From: Schlegelella_A sp965246805
GTDB taxonomy: Bacteria; Pseudomonadota; Gammaproteobacteria; Burkholderiales; Burkholderiaceae_C
Reading direction: 5' to 3'
NCBI GenBank assembly: GCA_965246805.1
Contig: CBDFFO010000008.1
Coordinates: 1-64,000, forward strand
DNA: 64,000 nucleotides
Of the stretch, positions 49,348 through 56,451 are shown piece after piece (position 1 is the first letter of the stretch; each line of letters starts with the position of its first letter). Made by a program: the position numbers and the translations under genes. A model generated the notes under the pieces. That model made no database searches. It saw only the letters and a list, made by a program, of their open reading frames with translations, and had not been told where the DNA came from.

Positions 49348-51786
49348 GTGATCATCTACCAAGCGAGCAAGAACCAATTCCTTCATCACGCTCTGCGCGA
49401 TGACATCGAAGAGGTAATGTCGCGTCACTACCGAAGTGCGACAGGTCACGGGGTCGGCCCTTCCGAGTTGCAGTCATGGAAGCACTCGTTGCTTGAGATG
49501 GCTAAGGTGTTGGGGGATGAGGAGATTCCAGCCGACGCGGGTGTGGCCATCGAGTACCAGTTGCCGCAAAGCTCAAAGCGCATCGACTTCGTGATCACCG
49601 GTGAAGACGCTGCTGCACGTACAACGGTCATGATCGTAGAGCTCAAACAATGGTCGGAATCTCGCCGCAGCGAGAAGGATGCGATCGTTTGGGCGCGCCG
49701 GGGCGGGCGCACTGGCGAGCGCGAAGGGACGCATCCTTCGTATCAGGCTTGGTCTTACGCTGCCTACCTACAAGACTTCAATGCCGCGGTGCAGGACGGC
49801 GCAATGAAGGTGCAGCCTTGCGCTTATTTGCACAACCATCCGCGAGATGGCGAGATCGACCATCCGCACTATCGTGAACACCTTGAACGTGCACCATTGT
49901 TCCTAGCGCGTGAACGTGCCAAGCTGCAGGCGTTCATACGAGAATATGTTCGCCACGGCGATCGCAAGGGTGCGCTGTACGCCATCGAGAATGGGCGCAT
50001 CCGGCCATCGAAAACGTTGATCGACAGCGTGGCTGGGTTGCTGCAGGGCAAGCCGGAATTCGTGCTGATCGACGACCAGAAGTTGGCGCACGAGACCATC
50101 CTTCAGGCGGACCAGGGCGCAGCACAAAAGAAGCAGGTGGTGATCGTTCAAGGCGGCCCGGGGACTGGCAAGTCGGTGATTGCCATCAACCTGCTGGGTG
50201 CCCTAATCGCGCGAAAGCGAAACGTACGCTACGTGTCGAAGAATGCGGCACCTCGGGCCGTCTACGAAGCCAAACTGACCGGCACGTTCACAAAAACCCG
50301 CATTAGCAATCTGTTCTGTGGCTCAGGCGCATTTGTTAACAGCGAGGCCGACAGCTACGACACGTTGCTTGTGGACGAGGCACATCGTCTGAATGAAAAG
50401 AGTGGTCTATACCGAAACTTAGGCAACAACCAGGTGAAGGAACTGATTCGGGCTGCGCGTTGCACGGTGTTCTTCGTTGACGATGACCAGCGTGTGACCC
50501 TGCTCGACATTGGCCATACCGAGGAGCTACGGCGGCACGCACGGGAGCTAGGCGCCGAGATTACTGAGCTAGAACTGTCATCACAGTTCCGGTGTAACGG
50601 CTCGGATGGGTACCTTGCCTGGCTAGACAACACGTTAGACATCCGCTTGACCGCGAACCCGACGCTAGATGCCACGGAGTACGACTTCCGCGTCTTTGAC
50701 GATCCATCTGACTTACACGCGCTTATAGAACTTAAGAATCGAGCCAACAACCGATCGCGCGTCGTCGCGGGCTACTGCTGGAAGTGGCCGAGCAAGAAAG
50801 ACGCGCAGGCCTGGGACATCCAGCTCCCAGAATTCGATTACCGGCGTCGCTGGAACCTCGACAAGGACGGCAGCCTATGGATCGTGACGCCGGGGTCGGT
50901 CGAGCAAGTGGGGTGCATCCATACGTGCCAAGGACTTGAGCTCGACTACGTCGGCGTCATCATCGGCCCAGACCTGGCGTACCGCGACGGTCGCATCGTG
51001 AGCGATGCGACGAAGCGCGCGTCGTCCGATCGATCGGTCAAGGGCCTGAAAGCAATGTTGACGGCAGAGCCTGCGAGCGCCCTCGCATTGGCAGATGCGA
51101 TCGTCAAGAACACCTATCGAACATTGATGACCCGAGGCATGAAGGGCTGCTACGTTTACTGCACCGATGCGCCATTGGCGGCCTACCTGCGGTCACGGCT
51201 GCGAGCGGTAGTTGGGATCGGAGCTGCCGAGGTTGAGGTTGGCGCACCAGCGAAGGTCATTGCACCTTCAAATGTCGTGCCGCTAAGGCGAGTCACTAGG
51301 GAAGAACGCGATGCTGGTGTTTCGGCCGCACCAGTGATTCACTTGCAGTTCGCCGCGGGTGCGTTCTCGGGCGCCCAAGCGCTGCACGACGATACAAACG
51401 ATTGGGTGGCGCTCCCAGACTGGGTGCGCCCCCAATCCGGCTTGTTCGTAGCACAGGTCGTGGGCGAGTCGATGAACCGCCGCATTCCGAATGGCTCGTG
51501 GTGCCTGTTCCGTACGAGTCCGGCTGGCACGCGCCAAGGTAAGGTGGTGGTGGTTCAACACCGCAACATTGAGGACTCTGAGACCGGCGGACGGTATACG
51601 GTCAAGCTCTATTCGAGCGAAAAAGTGGCGGCTGAGGACGGTGGGTGGAGGCACGACCGCATCACGTTGAAGCCAGACTCGGATCGGCCCGGATTCGAGC
51701 CCATTGAACTCAACTTTGTCGGCGGGGAAGAAGATCTCGCTGTCGTAGCCGAGATGCTGATGATCCTCACGGAGAAGTCGGGATAA
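49348..51786 (+). CDS. Nuclease-like/DUF2075 helicase protein with C-terminal LexA-type S24 domain
   Basis: 812 residues. Residues about 60-105 look like a PD-(D/E)xK nuclease core: KRIDFVITG then MIVELKQW (D ... E-x-K). The SF1 DUF2075 helicase follows, with Walker A GGPGTGKS (269-276), Walker B TLLVDEAHRLNEKSG, SSQFRCNGSDGYL and IHTCQGLELDYVGVIIG. Residues about 665-800 are an S24 domain with Ser708 in VGESMNR, Lys753 in YTVKLY and a LexA-like FAAGAF site (Ala670-Gly671). The Gly-to-Ser distance is 37 residues, near 34 in LexA. Self-cleavage would release the nuclease-helicase. I know no named system with this exact architecture. Confidence 0.88.
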   Translation: MIIYQASKNQFLHHALRDDIEEVMSRHYRSATGHGVGPSELQSWKHSLLEMAKVLGDEEIPADAGVAIEYQLPQSSKRIDFVITGEDAAARTTVMIVELKQWSESRRSEKDAIVWARRGGRTGEREGTHPSYQAWSYAAYLQDFNAAVQDGAMKVQPCAYLHNHPRDGEIDHPHYREHLERAPLFLARERAKLQAFIREYVRHGDRKGALYAIENGRIRPSKTLIDSVAGLLQGKPEFVLIDDQKLAHETILQADQGAAQKKQVVIVQGGPGTGKSVIAINLLGALIARKRNVRYVSKNAAPRAVYEAKLTGTFTKTRISNLFCGSGAFVNSEADSYDTLLVDEAHRLNEKSGLYRNLGNNQVKELIRAARCTVFFVDDDQRVTLLDIGHTEELRRHARELGAEITELELSSQFRCNGSDGYLAWLDNTLDIRLTANPTLDATEYDFRVFDDPSDLHALIELKNRANNRSRVVAGYCWKWPSKKDAQAWDIQLPEFDYRRRWNLDKDGSLWIVTPGSVEQVGCIHTCQGLELDYVGVIIGPDLAYRDGRIVSDATKRASSDRSVKGLKAMLTAEPASALALADAIVKNTYRTLMTRGMKGCYVYCTDAPLAAYLRSRLRAVVGIGAAEVEVGAPAKVIAPSNVVPLRRVTREERDAGVSAAPVIHLQFAAGAFSGAQALHDDTNDWVALPDWVRPQSGLFVAQVVGESMNRRIPNGSWCLFRTSPAGTRQGKVVVVQHRNIEDSETGGRYTVKLYSSEKVAAEDGGWRHDRITLKPDSDRPGFEPIELNFVGGEEDLAVVAEMLMILTEKSG

Positions 51787-51949
51787 GGTCACATCAGTCG
51801 CACCATGCGCATCCGGGACAAGCGCTCCGGCTAGTGAGACTGACGCAAGAATTACTGGAATCCTGACGATAAAAACTGCAGCGAAGAAGTCAACGAAGAC
51901 CCGGACCACGCCCTACGACACCGCGGAGCGCCTTCGCACGCCGGATGAA

Positions 51950-52183
51950 ATGGCAGCCTATATCGATGCCTGGCTCGATGAAGCGGCAGACGATGCGGCC
52001 GGCATCGCTGTCGCGCTCGGCAACATCGCTCGCGCCATGGGCATGACCCAAGTGGCCAAGGACGCCGGGCTCAGCCACGAGAGCCTGTATCGCGCGCTTA
52101 GCGCCGACGGAAACCCGAGCTTCGCAACGGTGCTGAAGGTGGCGAAAGCGCTAGGCGTGAAGCTACACGTCGAAGTCGCATGA
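51950..52183 (+). CDS. HigA/Xre-like antitoxin copy, 5'-truncated
   Basis: 77 residues containing an intact helix-turn-helix (GMTQVAKDAGLSHESLYRAL). It is a near copy of the antitoxin at 55,768-56,082. Homology extends upstream to about 51,835, but the original start is lost: the copy has ATA where the intact gene has ATG (51869-51871), and the toxin upstream is reduced to a few tail codons. The first remaining ATG, 51950, is used here. The protein might still bind DNA; as a toxin-antitoxin unit the locus is broken. Confidence 0.65.
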   Translation: MAAYIDAWLDEAADDAAGIAVALGNIARAMGMTQVAKDAGLSHESLYRALSADGNPSFATVLKVAKALGVKLHVEVA

Positions 52184-52238
52184 GATTAGCGCTGATCGTC
52201 GTACGACTCTTCCCGCGTCCAGAATCTTCGGAATCACT

Positions 52239-53027
52239 GTGACAAGTCGCTCCCCTCTCAAGGACTTGCCACTACGGCTTCCCGGTCAATCACTCGAGGA
52301 GGAGCGCCGGGAACTGATAAGCGACAAAGTCGAACCCTGGCTTCTGACGGCTTTGCTCTTCGTTATGTTCGCCGCTCTGGAGTGGTGGCGCTACCTGACG
52401 CATGCATTGTTCGCCCCCGTAATCGTGTCACTGGCGGCCGTAGCGTCAATAGCGATCGCCGCTTGGCGCGTGCTGCGACTGCGGCCGCGGCTCAAAGCGC
52501 TTCGCCTGGGGATTCAAGGCGAGAAAGTCGTCGGTCAGTATCTGGAGGGGCTGCGCGCCGAGGGGTACTCCGTCTTTCACGATGTAATGGCCGTTGGCTT
52601 CAATATCGACCATGTGCTCATCGGCCCCGCTGGCGTCTTTGTTATAGAGACCAAAACGTGGACGAAGCCAAGCGGCGACGCACAGATCCACTTCAACGGC
52701 GACCAACTCATGGCGGGCTCCTTTGTGCCAGACCGAGACCCGGTGGCGCAGGCGCAAGCGACAGCTAGATGGTTAGGCGCCGAACTGCTCCGAAGCACGG
52801 GTAAAGACTTCGCCGTTTGGCCCGTCGTTCTGTTCCCTGGGTGGTTTGTGAAGCAGTCAGACGCGAGCAAGAAGCTGTGCTGGGTGCTCGAACCCAAAGC
52901 CTTCCCCAAGTTCCTGGCGCGCGAGGCCGAATCGATGAGTCGCGAGGACGTGAAGCTCGCGAGCTATCACTTGTCCAGATTTGTACGCGTCTCGGAGCAG
53001 GAGCGCGCAACAAAAGTAGCTTCCTAA
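52239..53027 (+). CDS. Membrane-anchored NERD-domain nuclease-like protein
   Basis: 262 residues, GTG start. Two membrane segments (about residues 35-52 and 58-80) precede a NERD domain: GIQGEKVVGQYLEGL, then NIDHVLIGPAGVFVIETKTW, where Asp and the E-x-K are nuclease-like. NERD proteins often sit in defence or plasmid regions, and their targets are unclear. It lies between the truncated antitoxin copy and a vgrG fragment, exactly where PAAR and the vgrG 3' part lie in the intact module, so it seems to have replaced them. Confidence 0.8.
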   Translation: MTSRSPLKDLPLRLPGQSLEEERRELISDKVEPWLLTALLFVMFAALEWWRYLTHALFAPVIVSLAAVASIAIAAWRVLRLRPRLKALRLGIQGEKVVGQYLEGLRAEGYSVFHDVMAVGFNIDHVLIGPAGVFVIETKTWTKPSGDAQIHFNGDQLMAGSFVPDRDPVAQAQATARWLGAELLRSTGKDFAVWPVVLFPGWFVKQSDASKKLCWVLEPKAFPKFLAREAESMSREDVKLASYHLSRFVRVSEQERATKVAS

Positions 53028-53032
53028 TGCGC

Positions 53033-53159
53033 CGGTCGGCGTCGTCGAATTCGATCCGGGTGCCGCTGCGGGTGACGATCGCCTTGATGTCGTTCTTCGC
53101 CGTCAGCGCGTGAGGCGGCGTGTGGTTGCTGCTGTACAGGATGCCCAGCACGGGTGGCG
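53033..53159 (-). pseudogene. Internal fragment of vgrG (duplicate of 56,792-56,922)
   Basis: About 127 bases nearly identical to the intact vgrG over the part coding LYSSNHAPPHALTAKNDIKA (here starting HTPPHALTAK), same orientation. It is cut at both ends by unrelated DNA. It marks a second, lost copy of the vgrG module. The rest of the 53,028-53,371 gap holds only the operator-like repeats listed separately. Confidence 0.85.
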
Positions 53160-53281
53160 AAATGCCACCGGGCGCTAACAAGAGGCCCGGCTCTCATCGT
53201 CGGTCGCGGGATCAGTTGGGTCGTTCACTACTCCGCGACACCTTGTTGGCCAATTGACACCGTGTCGTCGCGCATCACGTC

Positions 53282-53359
53282 TTTCTCATTTCTCGAATTG
53301 AGAATGAGCTTCCTCTCGGCTCTCGTTTCCGCTACCATCCGAACGATATTTCTCATTTC
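53282..53359. promoter_or_regulatory. Two direct TTTCTCATTTC repeats upstream of a winged-helix gene
   Basis: Identical 11-mers at 53282-53292 and 53349-53359, each part of an imperfect inverted repeat (CTCATT ... AATGAG; CATTTC ... GAAATG). They end 13 bases before the ATG of the DNA-binding gene at 53372. Placement suggests autoregulatory operators. This is inference from position and symmetry. Confidence 0.5.
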
Positions 53360-53371
53360 AAGAAACAAGAA

Positions 53372-53911
53372 ATGCCGAAGATCGCCAACCGCCAGATCGC
53401 GCTCAAGCCGCAAGACCTCTACGTGGTGCTGGCGTTGCTGAGCCGGGCCGAGCCGCCTGCGAGCCTGTATCCCGAGCTGGCGGCGCTCACCGGGCTGGCG
53501 GTCTCGGCCGTGCATGCATCCCTGAAGCGGGCGGCGGCCTCCCGGCTCGTGCTGTTCCAGGAGCGCAAGCCCGTGGTGCTGAAGGCGGCGCTGCTGGAAT
53601 TCCTGGTGCACGGCGCGCGCTACGCGTTCCCGCCCGTGCAGGGCGGCGTCACGCGCGGTGTGCCCACGGCCTATGCGGCGCCACCGCTCGACGAGCTGAT
53701 CGCGCCCTCGGCCGACCCACCGCCCGTCTGGCCGCACGCCAAGGGCGCGGCGCGCGGCCTGGCGCTGGCGCCGCTCTACCCTTCGGTGCCCGAAGCGGCG
53801 CTCAAAGATGCCCGGCTCTACGCTGCCCTGGCGCTGCTCGACGCGCTCCGCACGGGCCAGGCGCGGGAGCGCGAGGCGGCGCAGAAGCTGCTGAAGGCGC
53901 AGTTCCTGTGA
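53372..53911 (+). CDS. Winged-helix DNA-binding protein (partner of a lost nucleotidyltransferase)
   Basis: 179 residues. The first about 80 residues form a winged helix (PQDLYVVLALLSR, GLAVSAVHASLKRAAASRLV). The C-terminal part is Pro/Ala-rich with short helices. In other bacteria, genes of this kind are followed by an AbiEii-like nucleotidyltransferase gene. Here only the first codons of such a gene remain (53,925). It probably represses its own transcription through the TTTCTCATTTC repeats. Confidence 0.7.
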   Translation: MPKIANRQIALKPQDLYVVLALLSRAEPPASLYPELAALTGLAVSAVHASLKRAAASRLVLFQERKPVVLKAALLEFLVHGARYAFPPVQGGVTRGVPTAYAAPPLDELIAPSADPPPVWPHAKGAARGLALAPLYPSVPEAALKDARLYAALALLDALRTGQAREREAAQKLLKAQFL

Positions 53912-53924
53912 GTCGGTGCTGGTC

Positions 53925-54014
53925 ATGAACGCGCACGATCCGAACGTGGCCAAGGTCGAGCTCGTCGCCCGTGCGCGTGGCTTCGCAAGAACGATTAACC
54001 GACTAGATGTATAG
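53925..54014 (+). pseudogene. 5' stub of a nucleotidyltransferase-like gene
   Basis: The start MNAHDPNVAKVELVARA resembles the opening of AbiEii-type nucleotidyltransferases that pair with the preceding winged-helix protein. After about 18 codons the match stops and the frame ends at TAG (54012). The toxin-like catalytic part has been lost, presumably when the XRE pair at 54,059 arrived. Confidence 0.5.
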
Positions 54015-54057
54015 CGTTCTGGACACATTCCTCGATGCTGGTCTAAGATGCTATACA
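54008..54057. promoter_or_regulatory. Inverted repeat TGTATAGC/GCTATACA before the XRE gene
   Basis: Perfect 8-base arms at 54008-54015 and 54050-54057, 34 bases apart, ending one base before the XRE start at 54059. Such an arrangement suits a dimeric HTH repressor binding its own promoter by looping or by two half-sites. It is also the junction where the older nucleotidyltransferase gene stops. Confidence 0.55.
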
Positions 54058-54058
54058 A

Positions 54059-54739
54059 ATGCCAGCCACCTCTCATCTACCTTCTGCTTTGGACCGTCAG
54101 CTCCTCATCCAGCTGGGCGAGCGGCTCCGGCGCGCTCGTCAGGAGCAGGGCCTCACGACCGTCGCGCTGGCCGCACGTGCGGGTATCTCCCGTATGACGC
54201 TTAGCGCTGTCGAGGCCGGAGCGGCTGCGCCAACGATGGGAACTTATCTGCGCGTGATGTCGGGGCTAGGGGTCGCAAGCGACCTCGCACTTGTCGCAAC
54301 CGGCGAACTGCGAGGCAGCGCGGTTGATGCGGCGGAATCGAAAACAGAGCTCCGCGGCAGCAAGGCACCTCATGACATTCAGGACCTTCAGAGCCTCCTG
54401 CTGCACGAAGAGGCTGTACGGCTGATGCGAAAACGCCCGGAGTTGATCTCTAGCGCGCTGGAGATCCTGGAGAAATGGCGAGCGTCCGCGAGCGCAAACA
54501 GCCGTCCGCTCCTGGATGAGTGGTCGGTCATCTTGCACCGCAGGAATTGGCGCCGGGTGTTGGCACGAACACGTCGCTCGAATGAGTTGCGTCAGGCATC
54601 GCCTTTGACAGTCCTGCTGCCTTCAGAGGTGCGGGAACGCGTGCTGAAAGACGTTCGTGTACTCAAAGGCGGGGTGACCTTGGGTGACATGGGCCAAGCG
54701 CCCCGCCCTCGCCGAGCGCCCCGAAAGGCTGGCAAATGA
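54059..54739 (+). CDS. XRE-family HTH regulator/antitoxin
   Basis: 226 residues. The N-terminal HTH is LGERLRRARQEQGLTTVALA and ARAGISRMTLSAVEAG. The C-terminal about 120 residues are helical and basic, ending in RRAPRKAGK. The stop overlaps the ATG of the next gene (ATGA). XRE regulator plus nucleotidyltransferase-like protein recalls AbiE-like toxin-antitoxin pairs, where the first gene is antitoxin and repressor. The inverted repeat immediately upstream supports autoregulation. Confidence 0.8.
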   Translation: MPATSHLPSALDRQLLIQLGERLRRARQEQGLTTVALAARAGISRMTLSAVEAGAAAPTMGTYLRVMSGLGVASDLALVATGELRGSAVDAAESKTELRGSKAPHDIQDLQSLLLHEEAVRLMRKRPELISSALEILEKWRASASANSRPLLDEWSVILHRRNWRRVLARTRRSNELRQASPLTVLLPSEVRERVLKDVRVLKGGVTLGDMGQAPRPRRAPRKAGK

Positions 54740-55293
54740 CTCGCGAAGAGCTCGAGCACCTGATCCGTGCCGCCGCTGAAATCACTGGCGAGTACGAGTT
54801 CGTGGTTGTCGGCAGCCAGTCCATCCTCGGACCCATCCCGAACCCGCCGGCCGAGCTCACGATGTCGATGGAGGCCGACATCTACCCGATGAACGCCGAA
54901 GAAAAGGCCGATGCCATCGAGGGAGCCCTAGGCGAAGGCTCTTACTTCCATGAGACCTATGGCTATTACGCACAAGGCGTCGATTCGACAACCGCCTGCT
55001 TGCCGCACGGTTGGAAAGAGCGATTGCGCCGCGTCCAGAGCGTCGCGACGAATGGGCGTATCGGCTACTGCCTGGAGGTGATCGATCTCTTCATGGCAAA
55101 GACCGTAGCCAATAGAGAGAAGGATCGCGAGTTCAACATGTCGTTGATGCGACACGGATTCGTGTCGCCGCAGGCAGCAATCGACTTCGTCGCTTTCATG
55201 CCGGTGGATGACGCAAGCAAGAAAGCGATGCGCGCACGAATCCGGCGGTGGGTGAAGATTCTCGAAGAACGCGGCTACCAACTGCCCGGTTGA
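54736..55293 (+). CDS. Nucleotidyltransferase-like protein (DUF6036-type), probable toxin partner
   Basis: 185 residues. The nucleotidyltransferase pattern is FVVVGSQSILG (the G-S motif) and the acidic MEADIYPM strand near residue 47, with a conserved CLEVIDLFMAKTVANREKDREF segment. Such DUF6036/DUF1814-like proteins are toxins in AbiE-type systems or unknown enzymes. It is translationally coupled to the XRE gene. Toxin function is inferred from the pairing. Confidence 0.7.
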   Translation: MTREELEHLIRAAAEITGEYEFVVVGSQSILGPIPNPPAELTMSMEADIYPMNAEEKADAIEGALGEGSYFHETYGYYAQGVDSTTACLPHGWKERLRRVQSVATNGRIGYCLEVIDLFMAKTVANREKDREFNMSLMRHGFVSPQAAIDFVAFMPVDDASKKAMRARIRRWVKILEERGYQLPG

Positions 55294-55330
55294 GACGGTG
55301 GCGACCCTGGGCGACAGCCGTACGCGATCA

Positions 55331-55379
55331 CGCATCGCCCCCTCACCCTCCGATCATCACCGTCGGCCACCCCATCACG
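55331..55379 (-). pseudogene. 3' end fragment of a PAAR gene (duplicate of 56,129-56,177)
   Basis: About 49 bases match the end and downstream flank of the PAAR gene; the minus strand still reads VMGWPTVMIGG followed by the stop. Nothing upstream of it remains. It shows that a copy of the PAAR module once preceded the toxin gene at 55,470. Confidence 0.75.
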
Positions 55380-55469
55380 CGTCGCCGACCAAGCGCGAAT
55401 GCGAATATGACACCCAGCTTGGAACGCCCGCACTCTCGGATGACCGTATCCTATAGGCTACAATAAGGC

Positions 55470-55847
55470 ATGCGCGTCGAGCAGACCAACACGTTCCGGC
55501 AGTGGCTCGACGGTCTCAACGATCGGTCCGGCAGGGCACGCGTTCTGGTTCGCATCGACCGGTTGATCGGCGGCAACCCGGGCCAGCATCGTCAGCTCCC
55601 TGGCGGCGTGTCGGAGCTCAAGATCGACGTCGGCCCGGGCTAGCGCGTCTACTACACGCTGCGCGGTTCGACGCTGCTCCTCTTGCTGGCTGGCGGCGAC
55701 AAGTCGTCGCAGCAGAAGGACATCGCTGCAGCCACTCGGCTGGCGCAAGAATATTGGAGTCGTGAAGATGAAAGCTGCAGCAAAAAAGTCAACGAAGACC
55801 CGGACCACGCCGTACGACACGGCGGAGCACCTTCGCACGCCGGATGA
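55470..55847 (+). pseudogene. HigB/RelE-like toxin gene interrupted by an amber stop
   Basis: The frame reads as a standard addiction-module killer protein (FRQWLDGLNDRSGRARVLVRIDRL ... SELKIDVGPG) up to TAG at 55641-55643, then continues cleanly as RVYYTLRGSTLLLLLAGGDK. In relatives the stop position is Tyr (GPGYRVYYT), so a single TAC/TAT to TAG change inactivated it, unless an amber suppressor is present. The antitoxin at 55,768 overlaps its 3' part. A TACAAT -10-like box lies at 55459-55464. Confidence 0.85.
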
Positions 55848-56082
55848 AATGGCAGCCTATCTCGATGCCTCGCTCGATGAAGCGGCCGACGATGCGGCCG
55901 GCATCGCCATCGCGCTCGGCAACATCGCTCGCGCCAAGGGCATGACCCAGGTGGCCAAGGACGCCGGCCTTAGCCGAGAGAGCCTGTATCGCGCGCTTAG
56001 CGCCGACGGAAACCCGAGCTTCGCAACGGTGCTGAAGGTGGCGAAAGCGCTCGGTGTGAAGCTACACGTCGAGGCCGCCTGA
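55768..56082 (+). CDS. HigA-like antitoxin of the addiction module
   Basis: 104 residues from ATG 55768, which has GGAG 8 bases upstream; the GTG two codons earlier is less well placed. A basic N-terminus (KAAAKKSTKTRTTPYDTAEH) leads to an Xre-type helix-turn-helix (MTQVAKDAGLSRESLYRAL). It is the partner of the amber-interrupted toxin and should repress the operon. A truncated near copy lies at 51,869-52,183. Confidence 0.88.
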   Translation: MKAAAKKSTKTRTTPYDTAEHLRTPDEMAAYLDASLDEAADDAAGIAIALGNIARAKGMTQVAKDAGLSRESLYRALSADGNPSFATVLKVAKALGVKLHVEAA

Positions 56083-56140
56083 GCATCACGGCTACGGCTA
56101 GAACAAGCGCGATGACTGATCGCAACCACGCATGCCACCC

Positions 56141-56440
56141 TCAGCCCCCAATCATCACCGTCGGCCACCCCATCACGATGCTCCCGCCATGCGCCATCGT
56201 GTCTCCCACCCGAGCCGCAGGCCGCCCACCGATCAACACCGTGGCCGAGCCCTTGACGACCGTGTCCGGCGGCCCGACGCACACAGCCGAGTCGCCGACC
56301 ACGGTGGCCGGAATCCCGCCGATCAGCACGTTCGTCACACCCGGCCCGATGAGCGGCCCGCCGACATGGGGCACGGGCCGCAGGCCCGGCGTGACCATCG
56401 GGCAGGCATGCATGTCGGTGAGGCGAGCGGCAGGCGGCAT
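56141..56440 (-). CDS. PAAR-domain spike-tip protein
   Basis: 99 residues, complete, with the PAAR repeats (HACPMVTPGLRPVPHVGGP, NVLIGGIPATVVGDSAVCVG, TVLIGGRPAARVGDTMAHGG). The His and Cys positions that hold the zinc at the cone tip are present. PAAR proteins cap VgrG spikes of type VI or extracellular contractile injection systems. It follows vgrG by 11 bases in the same operon. Confidence 0.93.
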   Translation of the reverse strand: MPPAARLTDMHACPMVTPGLRPVPHVGGPLIGPGVTNVLIGGIPATVVGDSAVCVGPPDTVVKGSATVLIGGRPAARVGDTMAHGGSIVMGWPTVMIGG

Positions 56441-56451
56441 GGTCTTGTTCC

